Below, piece by piece: positions 31,791 through 32,987 of a stretch of 32,987 bases of DNA. Location: positions 1 to 32,987 of the IMG/VR virus record IMGVR_UViG_3300032331_001279; one strand, 5' to 3'. Below the pieces are notes generated by a model, which saw only the letters and a list, made by a program, of their open reading frames with translations, had not been told where the DNA came from and did no database searches. The DNA is from a virus. Positions within the stretch are counted from its first letter, which is position 1, and the number at the start of each line of letters is the position of its first letter. The translations under genes and the position numbers were made by a program.

Positions 31791-32078
31791 ATGTCGAGAC
31801 CTAAACCAAAAGTGTTAGTGGAACACGTTAACAAAACAAACTATAAGACAGAACAGGTCTTGAGTAGCGAAGGCATATGGGCTGTTTTCTACGATAATCA
31901 ACCTGTTAACCTAAAGTCCAGCAACATGTTAGTCAGCTACCCTGGGCCTAAATATAAGAAAACTAGTTTTTCGAACCCCGGACATGCTATCAATTTGGCC
32001 AAGAAACTCAATACACTATTCAAGACTGATTTGTTTACTGTGGTGTTATTGAAAAGTGGTGACAGAATCTACCCCTAA
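31791..32078 (+). CDS. Conserved-looking phage protein
   Basis: 95 aa, basic, beginning SRPKPKVLVEHVNKTNYKTEQVLSSEGIWAVFYD (written in part) with YPGPKYKKTSFSNPGHAINLAKKLN later. Conserved-looking in phage small-gene regions; function unknown. Overlaps the next gene by 23 bases if that starts at GTG 32056. Confidence 0.72.
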   Translation: MSRPKPKVLVEHVNKTNYKTEQVLSSEGIWAVFYDNQPVNLKSSNMLVSYPGPKYKKTSFSNPGHAINLAKKLNTLFKTDLFTVVLLKSGDRIYP

Positions 32079-32430
32079 GAGATTTAAACAAAATCAGCTG
32101 ACTAAAGTATTTGCAGAAATATTAGGACAGCCCACACATCTGGTGCATTATCAGTTATGGAACAATCCCACAGACAGCAACAGTCTACGCCTAAGTCTAC
32201 AAGGTTACAACCTACTAAAGAAAAACGATGTTAAGAGTTACACATTCGAACTCAGTGAACCATTGACCAACAAGAACCTGCTACAGTTGGAAAGACACTT
32301 TCCTGGCATGTACTTTTTATTTCGAGCACAGAAAATTACTGTATACGATGAACAAGAAGCCAGTATGCTAACACTAATGGACAGCAATCTTAAAGGCTAC
32401 TTAGACAACTTAGAAGAAAGTAATACCTAA
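32056..32430 (+). CDS. Hypothetical protein (GTG start)
   Basis: 124 aa. Tandem GTG codons at 32056 and 32059 are the likely starts; no upstream ATG is available. Contains a PTHLVHYQLWNNPTDSNSL block and a helical C-terminus. Function unknown. Confidence 0.65.
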   Translation: MVTESTPKRFKQNQLTKVFAEILGQPTHLVHYQLWNNPTDSNSLRLSLQGYNLLKKNDVKSYTFELSEPLTNKNLLQLERHFPGMYFLFRAQKITVYDEQEASMLTLMDSNLKGYLDNLEESNT

Positions 32431-32460
32431 GTACTAATACCCATTCACCCTGTCGGGTCA

Positions 32461-32489
32461 TTGACAATAAATCCAAATTCCTATATAAT
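32461..32489 (+). promoter_or_regulatory. Perfect sigma70 consensus promoter
   Basis: TTGACA (32461-32466), exactly 17 bases, TATAAT (32484-32489). A short ACCC/GGGT inverted repeat lies just upstream (32447-32458). The leader is about 26 bases with AAGGAG before the ATG at 32522. This is the strongest promoter in the window and probably early. Confidence 0.85.
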
Positions 32490-32521
32490 TGTGGCATACG
32501 TTAACAACAAAGGAGTTGAAG

Positions 32522-32806
32522 ATGGAAAAACTTACAGATATTCAGCAGGTCAATTCTGCAATTATGTTTGGTAACTTTACAGACACTGAACTGACCAGCA
32601 TACTCAGTGCCGTGCAATTTGCTAGGGCTCAACTCCGCAAAGAAAAAATACGCTCATTTAGAGTCGGTGACAATGTCAAGTTCACTAGCACCAAACGTGG
32701 CATGGTGATCAACGGCACTGTGACAAAAGTAGCTATTAAGTATGTGACCGTAAAAGATGGGTATACTCTGTGGAAAGTGCCCGCTAACATGTTGGAGGCT
32801 GTATAA
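32522..32806 (+). CDS. Small conserved-looking phage protein
   Basis: 94 aa with ribosome binding site AAGGAG. N-terminal helix, then a beta-barrel-like region (RVGDNVKFTSTKRGMVINGTVTKV) reminiscent of a small SH3/KOW-like fold. Starting at 32522 rather than 32489, which would lie in the -10 element. Expressed from the consensus promoter. Function unknown. Confidence 0.75.
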   Translation: MEKLTDIQQVNSAIMFGNFTDTELTSILSAVQFARAQLRKEKIRSFRVGDNVKFTSTKRGMVINGTVTKVAIKYVTVKDGYTLWKVPANMLEAV

Positions 32807-32987
32807 TGCAAGAATGGGTCTTAATTATATCTTTGTTCACTCCTGGCGGGGACTTTATGGATAAACGTCATATCGTCCTTCCGGACCAACAAGCCTGCCA
32901 ACGTGCCAAAGTGGACGTCGAACAAGCAGACAATCCCATGGGCATAAAAGTTAAAACTTTATGTGTAACCAAAGCGCATTGGACTGG
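32806..32987 (+). CDS. Hypothetical protein, 5' part (runs off the window)
   Basis: Starts in a TAATG overlap and remains open to the right edge (60 codons). Its start, MQEWVLIISLFTPGGDFMDKRH, is followed by a region with two cysteines (ACQRAKVDVEQ, TLCVTKA). Not identifiable. Confidence 0.6.
   Translation, partial: MQEWVLIISLFTPGGDFMDKRHIVLPDQQACQRAKVDVEQADNPMGIKVKTLCVTKAHWT

Noticed and set aside
1-32987. CRISPR arrays, insertion sequences, integrase or tRNA genes
   Set aside because: No spaced direct repeats, transposase or integrase motifs, or tRNA cloverleaf were seen on either strand.

Overview
This window looks like part of the genome of a lytic, T4-like (myovirus-type) tailed phage, probably marine. 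Every supported gene is on the + strand. Genes are packed edge to edge, many sharing ATGA, TAATG or TTGA stop/start overlaps, and no gene-free stretch exceeds about 103 bases. The replication core is T4-type: family B DNA polymerase (gp43-like), sliding clamp (gp45-like), an RNase H/5' nuclease, and a small protein resembling the dsDNA-binding late-transcription factor DsbA. There is also a T4-type late promoter octamer (TATAAATA) and several sigma70-like early promoters. No tRNA, rRNA, CRISPR array, IS element or integrase was seen. The host cannot be named from this sequence; its base composition is AT-rich.

Layout. 1-6836: an auxiliary cassette of a lipid desaturase, then, behind a late promoter, a run of overlapping sugar/surface-polymer genes: a cupin isomerase-like protein, an SGNH hydrolase, a fused nucleotidyltransferase-kinase, a shikimate-dehydrogenase-like protein, a KdsC-like HAD phosphatase, a GatZ-like aldolase barrel and a 363-aa unknown. 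6842-8070: an early promoter, the DsbA-like protein, a small membrane protein and a sulfotransferase-like gene. 8082-13619: DNA polymerase, a radical SAM protein, a methyltransferase and the sliding clamp. 13619-15172: a DpdA-type DNA guanine transglycosylase. 15174-21022: small genes, a second carbohydrate group (Gfo/Idh oxidoreductase, zinc-type dehydrogenase, glycosyltransferase, DegT-like aminotransferase), a candidate T-fold protein and a 2OG-Fe(II) oxygenase-like protein. 21024-26955: GTP cyclohydrolase I (FolE), small hypotheticals, a methyltransferase, a QueD-like protein, two small Cys/His-rich proteins, a MazG-like protein and a QueE-like radical SAM enzyme. 26955-32987: conserved-looking small phage genes around the RNase H gene, running off the right edge.

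How the genes fit together. FolE, QueD and QueE would make 7-carboxy-7-deazaguanine (CDG) from GTP, and DpdA would swap it (or a derivative) for guanine in phage DNA, a known anti-restriction strategy. QueC, the next pathway enzyme, is absent from this window, so the inserted base may be CDG or a decarboxylated/other derivative rather than PreQ0; the extra T-fold-like protein at 18074-18508 is a candidate for an unassigned step. The QueD and QueE homologues both show changes at metal- or cluster-binding positions. The 841-6836 cassette is the best candidate for an undescribed pathway: its enzyme combination suggests synthesis, activation and attachment of an unusual sugar, cyclitol or keto acid. 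Two promoters place their predicted transcription start exactly on an ATG, suggesting leaderless phage mRNAs.
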